Below are positions 1-5,080 of a stretch of 5,080 nt of DNA, piece by piece. The stretch comes from Deltaproteobacteria bacterium (GTDB lineage: Bacteria > Desulfobacterota > Desulfobacteria > Desulfobacterales > JAFDHS01). Location of the stretch: contig JAFDHS010000104.1 in the NCBI GenBank assembly GCA_019308655.1, positions 1 to 5,080 of the forward strand. The letters run 5' to 3'. Within the stretch, counting starts at the first letter, position 1. Every line of letters starts with the position of its first letter. The notes beneath the pieces were generated by a model. That model made no database searches, had not been told where the DNA came from, and saw only the letters and a program-made list of their open reading frames with translations. A program made the position numbers and the translations under genes.

Positions 1-87
1 GAAGTTCGTATCGACACTACGGATCTTACACCTGATGAAGCAGCCCAGGAGATTCTTTTGTTTCTGGGCCAAAAGGGGTTTATATAG
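1..87 (+). CDS. cysC: C-terminal end of probable adenylylsulfate (APS) kinase, 5' truncated by window
   Basis: Frame 1 is open from the window edge to a TAG stop at 85-87 and gives 28 residues ending in LLFLGQKGFI. The segment IDTTDLTPDEAAQEILLFL resembles the tail of APS kinases (CysC, or the kinase half of CysNC fusions), where a 'D-T-x-x-L-T/S-x-E-E-A' strand and helix follow the P-loop domain. This enzyme phosphorylates adenylylsulfate with ATP to form PAPS in the cytoplasm. The P-loop and catalytic residues lie upstream of the window, so the assignment rests on the tail alone, and other P-loop kinases with a similar C-terminal helix are possible. Only 7 bases separate the stop from the boundary of the first intergenic repeat. 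If the call is right, a PAPS source next to sugar-nucleotide genes would fit polysaccharide sulfation, but this is inference. Confidence 0.6.
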   Translation, partial: EVRIDTTDLTPDEAAQEILLFLGQKGFI

Positions 88-94
88 TATTTTT

Positions 95-246
95 AAAAAG
101 TGTGAAGTGCCTAATCCGGATAAACCGGAAAAGTGAGCTAAAGTGAGCTAAAGTTTGAAGTGAGCTAAAGTTAATGAGTCGCTTCGCTCCGTCTTTTTTA
201 TATAAAATTGATAGAATACCTTAACTTTAGCTCACTTTAGGCACTT
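95..246 (-). repeat. Intergenic inverted-repeat element, copy A (interior inverted relative to copies B and C)
   Basis: The copy opens with AAAAAGTGTGAAGTGCCTAA (95-114), identical to the start of copy C. The units AAGTGAGCTA AAGTGAGCTA follow at 131-150. A 17-bp perfect inverted repeat pairs 158-174 (AAGTGAGCTAAAGTTAA) with 221-237. The loop holds the core CGCTTCGCTCCGTC (180-193) and ATAAAATTGATAGAAT (202-217), both on the opposite strand to copies B and C. A small bulged stem in the core (GAG/CTC plus CG/CG) is followed on the + strand by CGTCTTTTTT, so in this orientation it resembles a weak terminator. The inverted pair AAGTGCCTAA (105-114) and TTAGGCACTT (237-246) bounds the flipped interior. 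The copy fills most of the gap between the kinase stop and the dehydrogenase start. No protein is encoded. Confidence 0.9.
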
Positions 247-281
247 GAAACCTAATATAACAACTAAAGGGAAGTTACAAA

Positions 282-1576
282 ATGGGAAATATTTTTAACG
301 CAACTGTTGCTGTTATCGGCCTCGGCTATGTGGGCCTGCCGCTTGCCGTAAATTTCGGCAAAAGATATTCTACTGTAGGTTATGACTTGAATGAAGAATT
401 ATTTCTAACTACAAGCGAAACACAGACCCTACCGGTGAGGTCTCTCAGACGGATTTTGAAGCCGCGGTCCATTTGACTTTTACTGCCGATCCAGCCGGGA
501 TTTCCAAGGCCGATTTTATTGTCGTTGCCGTGCCCACGCCTATAGATACCGCTCACCGGCCGGATTTAAGTGCGGTAACAGGCGCCGTAAGGACTGCGGG
601 GAAGCATATGAAAAAGGGGGCTGTTGTCATCCTTGAATCCACAGTCTATCCCGGTGTTACCGAGGAGGTCTGTGCGCCTGTTTTAGAGGAAGAATCCGGA
701 TTGGTATGGAAGCGTGACTTCCATGTCGGCTATTCTCCCGAGCGGATAAATCCCGGGGATAAGGAACACACCTTGCCTAAAATTATCAAAGTGGTTTCAG
801 GTGATGACGAAAAAACCTTGAACCGTGTGGCTGATCTTTATGAATCAATTATTGACGCCGGCGTTTACCGTACTACGAGTATCAAGGAAGCAGAAGCCGC
901 AAAAGTTATTGAAAACACACAAAGAGATTTGAACATTGCTCTGATGAATGAGCTGGCCATAATTTTCGACAAACTGGGGATTGATACACTCAGTGTGCTT
1001 GAGGCCGCCGGTACCAAATGGAATTTTCTTCCTTTTCGGCCGGGACTGGTAGGCGGCCACTGTATCGGTGTCGACCCCTATTACTTGACTCATAGAGCCG
1101 AGGCTGAAGGTTATCATCCCGAGGTTATTCTGGCGGGCCGCAGGATTAATGACGGAATGGGTAAGTTTATTGCCGAAAAAACGGTGAAAAATATGATTCG
1201 GTCCAATCAGAACATAAAAGGATCACGGGTGGGTGTTTTAGGGCTTACCTTCAAGGAAAATTGTCCTGATCTGAGAAACTCAAAGGTAGTGGACATTGTC
1301 AGAGAACTGGAATCTTACGGCATCGATGTTCTGGTCCATGATCCTCAAGCGGATCCTGATGAGGCAAAACGTTTTTTTGGGGTTTCTTTGTATCCATGGG
1401 ATGAATTGAGCGAGTTGGGGGCCATTATCATAGCCGTTGGACATAAGGAATACAGGAAAAAGGAATTCCGTGAATTTGCTGACAGGCTGTCTCCAAAAGG
1501 ATGCCTTGTTGATGTCAAATGCATTCTTGACCCGTATGAAGCCTCAAAAAGGGATATTTTATTCTGGCGGTTGTAA
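282..1576 (+). pseudogene. Nucleotide-sugar (probably UDP-N-acetylhexosamine) 6-dehydrogenase, WbpA/TviB type, disrupted by a 1-base frameshift
   Basis: The family oxidises C6 of a UDP-sugar to a uronate with two NAD+ in the cytoplasm. The ATG at 282 has a good ribosome-binding site (AGGGAAG, 268-274). Residues 13-20 form the Rossmann motif GLGYVGLP. After GYDLNE (ending at 395) the frame runs into non-family sequence and stops at 476. The family-like reading resumes in the next frame at 398 (IISNYKRNTDPTGEV) and continues uninterrupted to the TAA at 1574-1576. Adding one base between 395 and 398 restores about 431 residues, the usual family length. In that numbering Lys208, Asn212, catalytic Cys261 (in GGHCIGVDPYY) and Asp265 are all present, as are YSPERINPG (about 151-159) and NTQRDLNIALMNE (from 212). 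These motifs match the WbpA/TviB group (UDP-GlcNAc/GalNAc) rather than UDP-glucose dehydrogenase Ugd. A TTG at 473 could be misread as a start for a 367-residue protein, but that product would lack the Rossmann motif. Otherwise the gene is undecayed, so the lesion is recent or a sequencing error. Confidence 0.88.
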
Positions 1577-1587
1577 AACTTTTTTAA

Positions 1588-1745
1588 AAAAAGTGTAAAG
1601 TGCCTAAAGTGATCTAAAGTGCCTAAAGTTGAGGAATTCTATCAATTTTATATATAAAAAAAGACGGAGCGAAGCGACTCCTTAACTTTAGCTCACTTCA
1701 AACTTTAGCTCACTTTAGATCACTATTTTATTTTATTTTATCCGG
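1588..1745 (+). repeat. Intergenic inverted-repeat element, copy B
   Basis: The copy starts 11 bases after the dehydrogenase stop with AAAAAGTGTAAAGTGCCTAA (19 of 20 identical to copies A and C). The left arm has the units AAGTGCCTA, AAGTGATCTA and AAGTGCCTA (about 1598-1628). The core holds ATTCTATCAATTTTAT (1636-1651) and GACGGAGCGAAGCG (1663-1676). The right arm has two copies of the AACTTTAGCTCACTT unit (1684-1698 and 1701-1715) followed by TAGATCACT. The left arm 1609-1630 pairs with 1701-1723 over about 21 bp, with one interruption. The right boundary TTTATCCGG (1737-1745) is shared with copies A and D. The epimerase ribosome-binding site (AAAGGA, 1751-1756) lies just beyond it. Confidence 0.9.
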
Positions 1746-1762
1746 GATAGAAAGGAAAAACA

Positions 1763-2770
1763 ATGAAAGCTTTAGTAACCGGGGCAGCCGGTTTTATCGG
1801 CTTCAACCTAAGCAGACGTCTGTTGCAAAAGGGATATGATGTCGTTGGCGTAGATAATTTAAATGATTATTATGATGTTCAATTAAAAAAAGACCGGCTG
1901 GAGCAATTAAAGCCTTTTAAAAATTTTATCTTCATCCGTTTGGAAATCGCTGATCGTAAAGCAATGGAAAAACTTTTTACCGAACATCATTTTGACATCG
2001 TAGTGAATTTGGCCGCCCAGGCCGGCGTTCGCTACAGCCTCGAAAATCCGTATGCCTACGTGGACAGCAATGTTTCGGGATTTGTGAATATCCTGGAGGG
2101 CTGCAGGCACGGCAAAGTCTCCCATTTGGTTTATGCTTCCAGCAGTTCCGTCTACGGTTTGAATACGCGGATGCCGTTTTCCGTGCATGACAATGTCGAT
2201 CATCCCGTCAGCCTCTATGCCGCAACAAAAAAGAGTAATGAACTCATGGCTCACACATACAGTTACCTCTACGGCCTGCCGACGACCGGTCTCCGTTTTT
2301 TTACTGTTTATGGACCCTGGGGAAGACCGGACATGGCTCTGTTTCTTTTTACAAAGGCCATCATAGAGGGTAAACCGATCAAGGTCTTTAACAACGGCCT
2401 GATGAAGCGTGATTTTACTTATATCGACGATATCGTGGAAGGGGTCGTTCGGGTCATGGAGCTGATGCCGGAGCCTGATTCTTCCTGGGACGGCTCTGAT
2501 CCTGATCCGGGGACAAGTCCGGTGCCCTATCGCCTTTATAACATCGGAAATAACAACTGCGTCCAATTGATGGATTTCATCAAGGCGATCGAAACCGCTC
2601 TGGGCAAAAAAGCAATAAAAGAATTTATGCCGCTGCAACCCGGTGATGTGCCTGAAACCTATGCGGATGTGGAAGACTTAAGCAGGGCCGTGGGCTTTCG
2701 GCCGGATACGGATATAACCGATGGAATCAATAACTTCATCTCATGGTATCGTGAATATTATAAAAAATAA
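1763..2770 (+). CDS. capI: NAD-dependent epimerase, probable UDP-glucuronate 4-epimerase
   Basis: This 335-residue protein is an extended short-chain dehydrogenase/reductase that would interconvert UDP-glucuronate and UDP-galacturonate through a 4-keto intermediate, using bound NAD+, in the cytoplasm. The NAD-binding motif GAAGFIG is at residues 7-13. The segment DNLNDYYDVQLKKDRL (about 31-46) is highly characteristic of the CapI/GAE group. Also visible are LAAQAGVRYS (from about residue 83), the serine run before VYG (126-129), the catalytic pair Tyr152/Lys156 in YAATKK, and RFFTVYGPWGRPDMA, followed by a substrate domain with KRDFTYIDDIV. The length is normal for the family, and the ATG at 1763 has AAAGGA seven bases upstream. 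Copies of the intergenic repeat flank it on both sides. Because its neighbour looks like a HexNAc dehydrogenase, UDP-GlcNAcA as substrate remains possible. The catalytic class is secure; the exact sugar is not. Confidence 0.9.
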   Translation: MKALVTGAAGFIGFNLSRRLLQKGYDVVGVDNLNDYYDVQLKKDRLEQLKPFKNFIFIRLEIADRKAMEKLFTEHHFDIVVNLAAQAGVRYSLENPYAYVDSNVSGFVNILEGCRHGKVSHLVYASSSSVYGLNTRMPFSVHDNVDHPVSLYAATKKSNELMAHTYSYLYGLPTTGLRFFTVYGPWGRPDMALFLFTKAIIEGKPIKVFNNGLMKRDFTYIDDIVEGVVRVMELMPEPDSSWDGSDPDPGTSPVPYRLYNIGNNNCVQLMDFIKAIETALGKKAIKEFMPLQPGDVPETYADVEDLSRAVGFRPDTDITDGINNFISWYREYYKK

Positions 2771-2774
2771 GTGC

Positions 2775-3013
2775 AAAAAGTGTGAAGTGCCTAAAGTGAG
2801 CTAAAGTGCCTAAAGTTAAGGTATTCTATCAATTTTATTATAAAAAGACGGAGCGAAGCGATTCATTAACCCTGGCCCAGACCGGGTCTGCTTATTTCTT
2901 GGTTGGTTCATCAGCCAGGCCTTTGGAAGATGCCTAAGTCAAAGCAAATGAACACATCGCGCCAGGGCGGGCTTTAGCTCACTTCAAACTTTAGCTCACT
3001 TTAGCTCACTTTT
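2775..3013 (+). repeat. Intergenic inverted-repeat element, copy C, interrupted by a ~102-bp insert
   Basis: The copy starts 4 bases after the epimerase stop with AAAAAGTGTGAAGTGCCTAA (2775-2794), identical to copy A. The left arm continues AAGTGAGCTA, AAGTGCCTA, AAGTTAAGG. The core has ATTCTATCAATTTTAT (2823-2838) and GACGGAGCGAAGCG (2847-2860) in the same orientation as copy B. The sequence expected next, TTAACTTTAGCTCACTT, is split after TTAAC (2866-2870) and resumes with CTTTAGCTCACTTC at 2972. The right arm then has CTTTAGCTCACTTCAAACTT followed by two more TTTAGCTCACT units up to about 3011. The TTTATCCGG boundary seen in copies A, B and D is not evident here; TTTTCAGGTTC occupies its place. 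Confidence 0.9.
2871..2972. mobile_element. ~102-bp insert inside repeat copy C, unclassified
   Basis: Comparison with copies A and B shows that this block interrupts the sequence TTAAC-TTTAGCTC. It is more GC-rich than the element around it. Near its ends lie CCCTGGC (2870-2876) and GCCAGGG (2961-2967), a 7-bp inverted pair that is not flush with the right end. A small hairpin, CAGAC-CGG-GTCTG, sits at 2878-2890, and GCCAGG recurs at 2914-2919. Only a single C is duplicated at the junctions, so there is no clear target-site duplication. It encodes no protein of useful length. It could be a small non-autonomous element, or a segment lost from the other copies. The boundaries are certain to within a base or two; the nature is not. 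Confidence 0.5.
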
Positions 3014-3069
3014 CAGGTTCACCCCTTAAGTAAAACAGAAATAAAGTTGTAGAACAAAGGAACTGTAAG

Positions 3070-3945
3070 ATGAAAATTCGTAAAGCTGTTTTCCCCGTTG
3101 CCGGATTGGGTACCCGATTTTTACCGGCTACTAAGGCGATGCCAAAGGAGATGCTGCCGGTGGTGGATAAGCCGCTTATTCAATATGCGGTTGAAGAGGC
3201 CCTGGCCTCCGGTATTGAGCAGATTATATTTGTTACCGGCAGGCAGAAGGAGGCGTTGGAGGATCATTTTGACCACCGTTGTGAACTGGAACATACTCTC
3301 ATGGCACGGAGCAAGGATAACCTTTTAATGGAACTGGACGCTCTGATCCCCGAGTCCGGCACCATTATATATACCCGACAGCATGAACCGTTGGGTTTGG
3401 GCCATGCCATCTGGTGCGCCCGGCATGTGGTCGGCGATGAACCCTTTGCGGTTCTTCTTGCCGATGACTTAATAAAGGCCGACCCCCCTGTCCTTGCTCA
3501 GATGTTGAACAAGTTTGAACAGGTTCAGACGTCCATTGTTGCGGTTATCGAAGTGGATAAGCGTGAGACGGATAAGTATGGCATTCTGGATGCTCAGGAT
3601 GTGGGAAACGGCCTCTCTCTGGTGCACGGCATGATAGAGAAACCGAGCCCGGAAGAGGCACCGTCAAATATGGCGATTATCGGACGGTATATATTGATGC
3701 CGGAGATATTTCAAATCCTCGGCCAAAAGAAAAAAGGCGCAGGCGGTGAGATACAATTGACGGATGCTATGGCCTTGCTGCTGGAGAAACATCCTTTTTA
3801 TGCCTGTCATTTCAAAGGCATACGCTTTGATTGTGGTTCTAAGGCGGGATTCCAGATGGCAAATATTGCTTTTGCAATGGAAAGACCCGAATTAAGATCA
3901 CGATTAATGCCGTTTTTGGAAAAACTGGTTAAAGCTGAGCACTGA
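3070..3945 (+). CDS. galU: UTP-glucose-1-phosphate uridylyltransferase
   Basis: GalU condenses glucose-1-phosphate with UTP to give UDP-glucose and pyrophosphate in the cytoplasm, feeding cell-surface polysaccharide synthesis. The 291-residue length is standard for bacterial GalU. The nucleotide-binding signature runs through residues 11-26 (AGLGTRFLPATKAMPK) and continues EMLPVVDKP to residue 35. Other matches are the QYAVEEA helix, Asp132/Asp133 in the ADD metal site, EKP at 190-192 in the sugar-binding region, and FDCGSKAGF (Asp254, Lys258) near the C-terminus. The ATG at 3070 has AAAGGAA (3056-3062) seven bases upstream. Repeat copy C separates it from the epimerase, while the gap after galU has no repeat. 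All motif residues are intact. GalU supplies UDP-glucose, which the neighbouring epimerase branch could use once it is oxidised to the uronate. Confidence 0.97.
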   Translation: MKIRKAVFPVAGLGTRFLPATKAMPKEMLPVVDKPLIQYAVEEALASGIEQIIFVTGRQKEALEDHFDHRCELEHTLMARSKDNLLMELDALIPESGTIIYTRQHEPLGLGHAIWCARHVVGDEPFAVLLADDLIKADPPVLAQMLNKFEQVQTSIVAVIEVDKRETDKYGILDAQDVGNGLSLVHGMIEKPSPEEAPSNMAIIGRYILMPEIFQILGQKKKGAGGEIQLTDAMALLLEKHPFYACHFKGIRFDCGSKAGFQMANIAFAMERPELRSRLMPFLEKLVKAEH

Positions 3946-3954
3946 AATTTTTTT

Positions 3955-3971
3955 CGTTTTTGTAAAAAACG
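3955..3971 (+). terminator. Weak AT-rich stem-loop after galU
   Basis: CGTTTTT (3955-3961) and AAAAACG (3965-3971) form a 7-bp stem with a 3-base loop, ten bases after the galU stop. The following bases (TGTTTAAAA) are only partly T-rich and the stem has two GC pairs, so this is at best a weak intrinsic terminator. Confidence 0.3.
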
Positions 3972-4067
3972 TGTTTAAAAAACTTGACATGAATGTGCCG
4001 GAATGAAAAAGAGGGGGTGAAAAAAACATAGACTGAAAAGACTCCCGATTTAAGGAGACAGAGAACA

Positions 4068-4493
4068 ATGGACCCAAAAAATGATGAATTATGGCAAAAG
4101 CATTCTGATAATTATCTGAAAATGGCATTTGCCTCGGATAAACGAGAGGTTGTGCAGAACCCGGATGGATATGGAAAGAGGACCGGAGAATGCGGTGATA
4201 CCATAGAGATATTTATAACCATCCGTAATAATAGTATTCAATATGTTTCATTTGATACAAATGGATGTTTAAACACGACTGCCTGTGCCAATACGGTGGC
4301 TTATCTGGCGGAAGGTAAAAATTTGAATGAGGCATGGGAACTCACACCGGACGAAGTCGTCGATTATCTGGAAACTTTACCCTCGGATCATAACCATTGT
4401 GCTGAACTGGCGGTGGGCGCTTTTTATCTTGCCTTGTCCAATTTTGAAGAGGTTAAACGAAACCCCTGGAAGAAGGCATATTTAAAAAAATAA
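4068..4493 (+). CDS. IscU/NifU N-terminal-type iron-sulfur cluster assembly scaffold protein
   Basis: This 141-residue protein matches the single-domain IscU/NifU-N scaffold fold, on which Fe-S clusters are built before transfer to apoproteins in the cytoplasm. The three family cysteines are present: Cys42 in GECGDT, with the conserved Asp44 two residues later, Cys67 in TNGCLNT, and Cys111 in NHCAEL, preceded by His110. An extra Cys73 is present. The region KNLNEAWELTPDEVVDYLETLP matches the helical segment between the second and third cysteines. There is no NifU-type C-terminal domain. A strong ribosome-binding site, AAGGAG (4052-4057), precedes the ATG at 4068. The gene stands 122 bases from galU with no visible cysteine desulfurase or other isc/suf partner in the window, so it is probably its own transcription unit unrelated to sugar metabolism. 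The family is secure; the particular client is unknown. Confidence 0.9.
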   Translation: MDPKNDELWQKHSDNYLKMAFASDKREVVQNPDGYGKRTGECGDTIEIFITIRNNSIQYVSFDTNGCLNTTACANTVAYLAEGKNLNEAWELTPDEVVDYLETLPSDHNHCAELAVGAFYLALSNFEEVKRNPWKKAYLKK

Positions 4494-4505
4494 CTTCATC
4501 ATAAT

Positions 4506-4557
4506 CTTTAGTTCATTTCAAATTTGAGCTCACTTTTAATTTTTCCGCTTTATCCGG
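4506..4557 (+). repeat. Degenerate right half of the intergenic element, copy D
   Basis: Starting 12 bases after the scaffold stop, CTTTAGTTCATTTCAAATTT followed by GAGCTCACTTTT matches the right arm CTTTAGCTCACTTCAAACTTTAGCTCACTTT of copies B and C with several substitutions. The boundary TTTATCCGG (4549-4557) is intact, and the next bases, GTTGGGC, resemble ATTAGGC at the same end of copy A. The left arm and the core are absent, so this is a decayed or truncated copy. Confidence 0.7.
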
Positions 4558-4574
4558 GTTGGGCCTGCAACCCG
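4555..4574. other. Hairpin, 7-bp stem
   Basis: CGGGTTG (4555-4561) pairs perfectly with CAACCCG (4568-4574) around a 6-base loop. It overlaps the end of repeat copy D and lies just before a second hairpin. No T-tract follows, so it is not a typical terminator. Confidence 0.5.
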
Positions 4575-4580
4575 AAACCC

Positions 4581-4616
4581 GCGACCATCTCTCCGCCATG
4601 ACCTGCCGATGGTCGC
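4581..4616. other. Hairpin, 9-bp perfect stem
   Basis: GCGACCATC (4581-4589) pairs perfectly with GATGGTCGC (4608-4616) around an 18-base loop that itself is GC-rich. AAAAA follows on the + strand. It could be a REP-like palindrome, a protein-binding site or part of a transcript structure; nothing visible decides which. Confidence 0.5.
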
Positions 4617-4925
4617 AAAAACCGAATCATACCTTCCTCTTATACTTTTCTTGAACCTGAACAAAATCCAGGCTCCAATAAATCCTCCTGCAAAAAACGC
4701 CCATTTTCAGCAATTCTAATTTTAAAAAATTCAGAAAATATTATTTGATTTCAATTTGTTATTAAATATCAAATTTTTTTGATATTTTTTTGCTTTCAAA
4801 AAACGGAGAAAATACACAATAATCGGCGAAAAACAGAATTGGTTTAAAAATCTGGTTACAGCATAACGTTTTGAAATTACGATTATATTATCATAATTAG
4901 AATTGCCGGCCCATTTTTGAGAAGA
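4617..4925. other. AT-rich non-coding stretch
   Basis: About 300 bases with no convincing gene on either strand; GC is visibly low, especially from about 4720 onward. It contains one AT-rich stem-loop (annotated separately). The minus strand has only short frames of about 25-50 codons without a good start and ribosome-binding-site combination. It probably separates the Fe-S scaffold gene from the next transcription unit. Confidence 0.6.
4764..4791 (+). terminator. AT-rich stem-loop with T-tract
   Basis: AAATATCAAA (4764-4773) and TTTGATATTT (4778-4787) form a 10-bp perfect stem with a TTTT loop, followed by more Ts to 4791. The shape fits an intrinsic terminator, but the stem has a single GC pair and lies about 270 bases after the nearest + strand stop, so it may simply be AT-rich symmetry. 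Confidence 0.35.
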
Positions 4926-4954
4926 TTGACAAACAAGATTTTTTTATATATACT
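4926..4954 (+). promoter_or_regulatory. Near-consensus sigma70 promoter
   Basis: TTGACA (4926-4931, perfect -35) and TATACT (4949-4954, one mismatch to TATAAT) are separated by exactly 17 bases, with an AT-rich spacer. Transcription would start near 4961 and run toward the window end, where a hydrophobic reading frame begins at 5015. It is the best promoter-like site in the window. Confidence 0.65.
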
Positions 4955-5014
4955 AATAATATTTACAGGGTGCAGAGAACAGCCGCAGTGGTTTTTTGAG
5001 CTGATACTTTGAAC

Positions 5015-5080
5015 ATGATGGGGCTGAAGTTTGTATTTTTTATAATCACTGCCGGCTGCTATTATACTTGCTATTTACTG
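5015..5080 (+). CDS. Possible start of a hydrophobic or exported protein, 3' truncated by window
   Basis: From the ATG at 5015 the frame stays open to the window end (22 codons). It begins MMGLKFVFFIITAGC, a single lysine followed by a strongly hydrophobic run, as in a signal peptide or first membrane helix. TAGC at residues 12-15 is a loose lipobox-like match. The only candidate ribosome-binding site is a weak GAG at 4998-5000. Support comes mainly from the promoter about 60 bases upstream and from the bias to hydrophobic codons. The family cannot be recognised from this fragment, and it may not be a real gene. Confidence 0.4.
   Translation, partial: MMGLKFVFFIITAGCYYTCYLL

Noticed and set aside
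131..173. CRISPR-like array from the repeated AAGTGAGCTA units
   Set aside because: The units are 9-10 bp, directly abutting, with no spacers and with inverted copies nearby; no cas gene is present.
845..1117. Minus-strand open frame of 90 codons inside the dehydrogenase
   Set aside because: It is antisense to the most conserved catalytic part of the dehydrogenase and has no recognisable motif.
473..1576. Independent 367-residue dehydrogenase starting at TTG 473
   Set aside because: The residues just upstream in this frame (back to 398) still match the family, and the NAD-binding motif is in the preceding fragment; this is one frameshifted gene, not a separate start.
1907..2638. Long minus-strand open frame (243 codons) inside the epimerase gene
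   Set aside because: It lies wholly antisense to a gene with clear family motifs, and its translation shows no recognisable domain; it is a codon-bias shadow.
3098..3328. Arginine- and tryptophan-rich 76-codon + strand frame inside galU
   Set aside because: It overlaps galU in another frame, has no ribosome-binding-site support, and its composition is typical of a shadow frame.
3984..4012. Promoter for the Fe-S scaffold gene from TTGACA at 3984-3989
   Set aside because: The -35 is perfect, but at 16-18 bp spacing the -10 position reads AAAAAG/AAAAGA/AAAGAG, with no TATAAT-like hexamer.
4536..4695. Minus-strand frame of about 50 codons giving a hydrophobic stretch, AFFAGGFIGAWILF, then a basic tail
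   Set aside because: It has no start codon after the preceding stop and runs through the hairpins and repeat remnant; at most a decayed fragment, too weak to annotate.

Overview
The window looks like chromosomal DNA of a Gram-negative bacterium, most likely a sulfate-reducer-type deltaproteobacterium (Desulfobacterota). This rests on the style of the proteins, the moderate GC with AT-rich gaps, and an apparent APS-kinase tail. It is an impression from sequence, not a database result. All recognisable genes lie on the + strand.

Layout. Positions 1-87 are the last codons of a probable adenylylsulfate kinase (cysC). Three genes for activated-sugar synthesis follow: a nucleotide-sugar 6-dehydrogenase of the WbpA/TviB type (282-1576, broken by a one-base frameshift near 395), a UDP-glucuronate 4-epimerase-like short-chain dehydrogenase (1763-2770), and UTP-glucose-1-phosphate uridylyltransferase galU (3070-3945). 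After a short gap comes a stand-alone IscU/NifU-type iron-sulfur scaffold gene (4068-4493). From 4494 to about 5014 there is no convincing gene. That stretch holds a repeat remnant, two GC-rich hairpins, an AT-rich stem-loop and a near-consensus sigma70 promoter (4926-4954). The promoter faces a possible hydrophobic reading frame that runs off the window at 5080.

How the genes work together. GalU makes UDP-glucose, the dehydrogenase oxidises C6 of a UDP-hexose or UDP-HexNAc to the uronate, and the epimerase inverts C4. Together they would supply uronic-acid precursors for a capsule, exopolysaccharide or O-antigen. An upstream APS kinase would fit sulfate activation, possibly for a sulfated polymer, but that link is only inferred.

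The most unusual content lies between the genes. The gaps before the dehydrogenase, epimerase and galU each carry a copy (A, B, C) of one roughly 135-150 bp element. Its arms are built from short AAGTGAGCTA / AAGTGCCTA units placed in inverted orientation around a conserved core. A degenerate fourth copy (D) follows the Fe-S gene. In all three full copies the same left-boundary sequence starts 4-11 bases after a stop codon. In copy A the interior is flipped relative to that boundary, exactly between a pair of 10-bp inverted repeats. Copy B carries the same variant base in both arms. Copy C is split by an insert of about 102 bp. I do not recognise this element as a named family.
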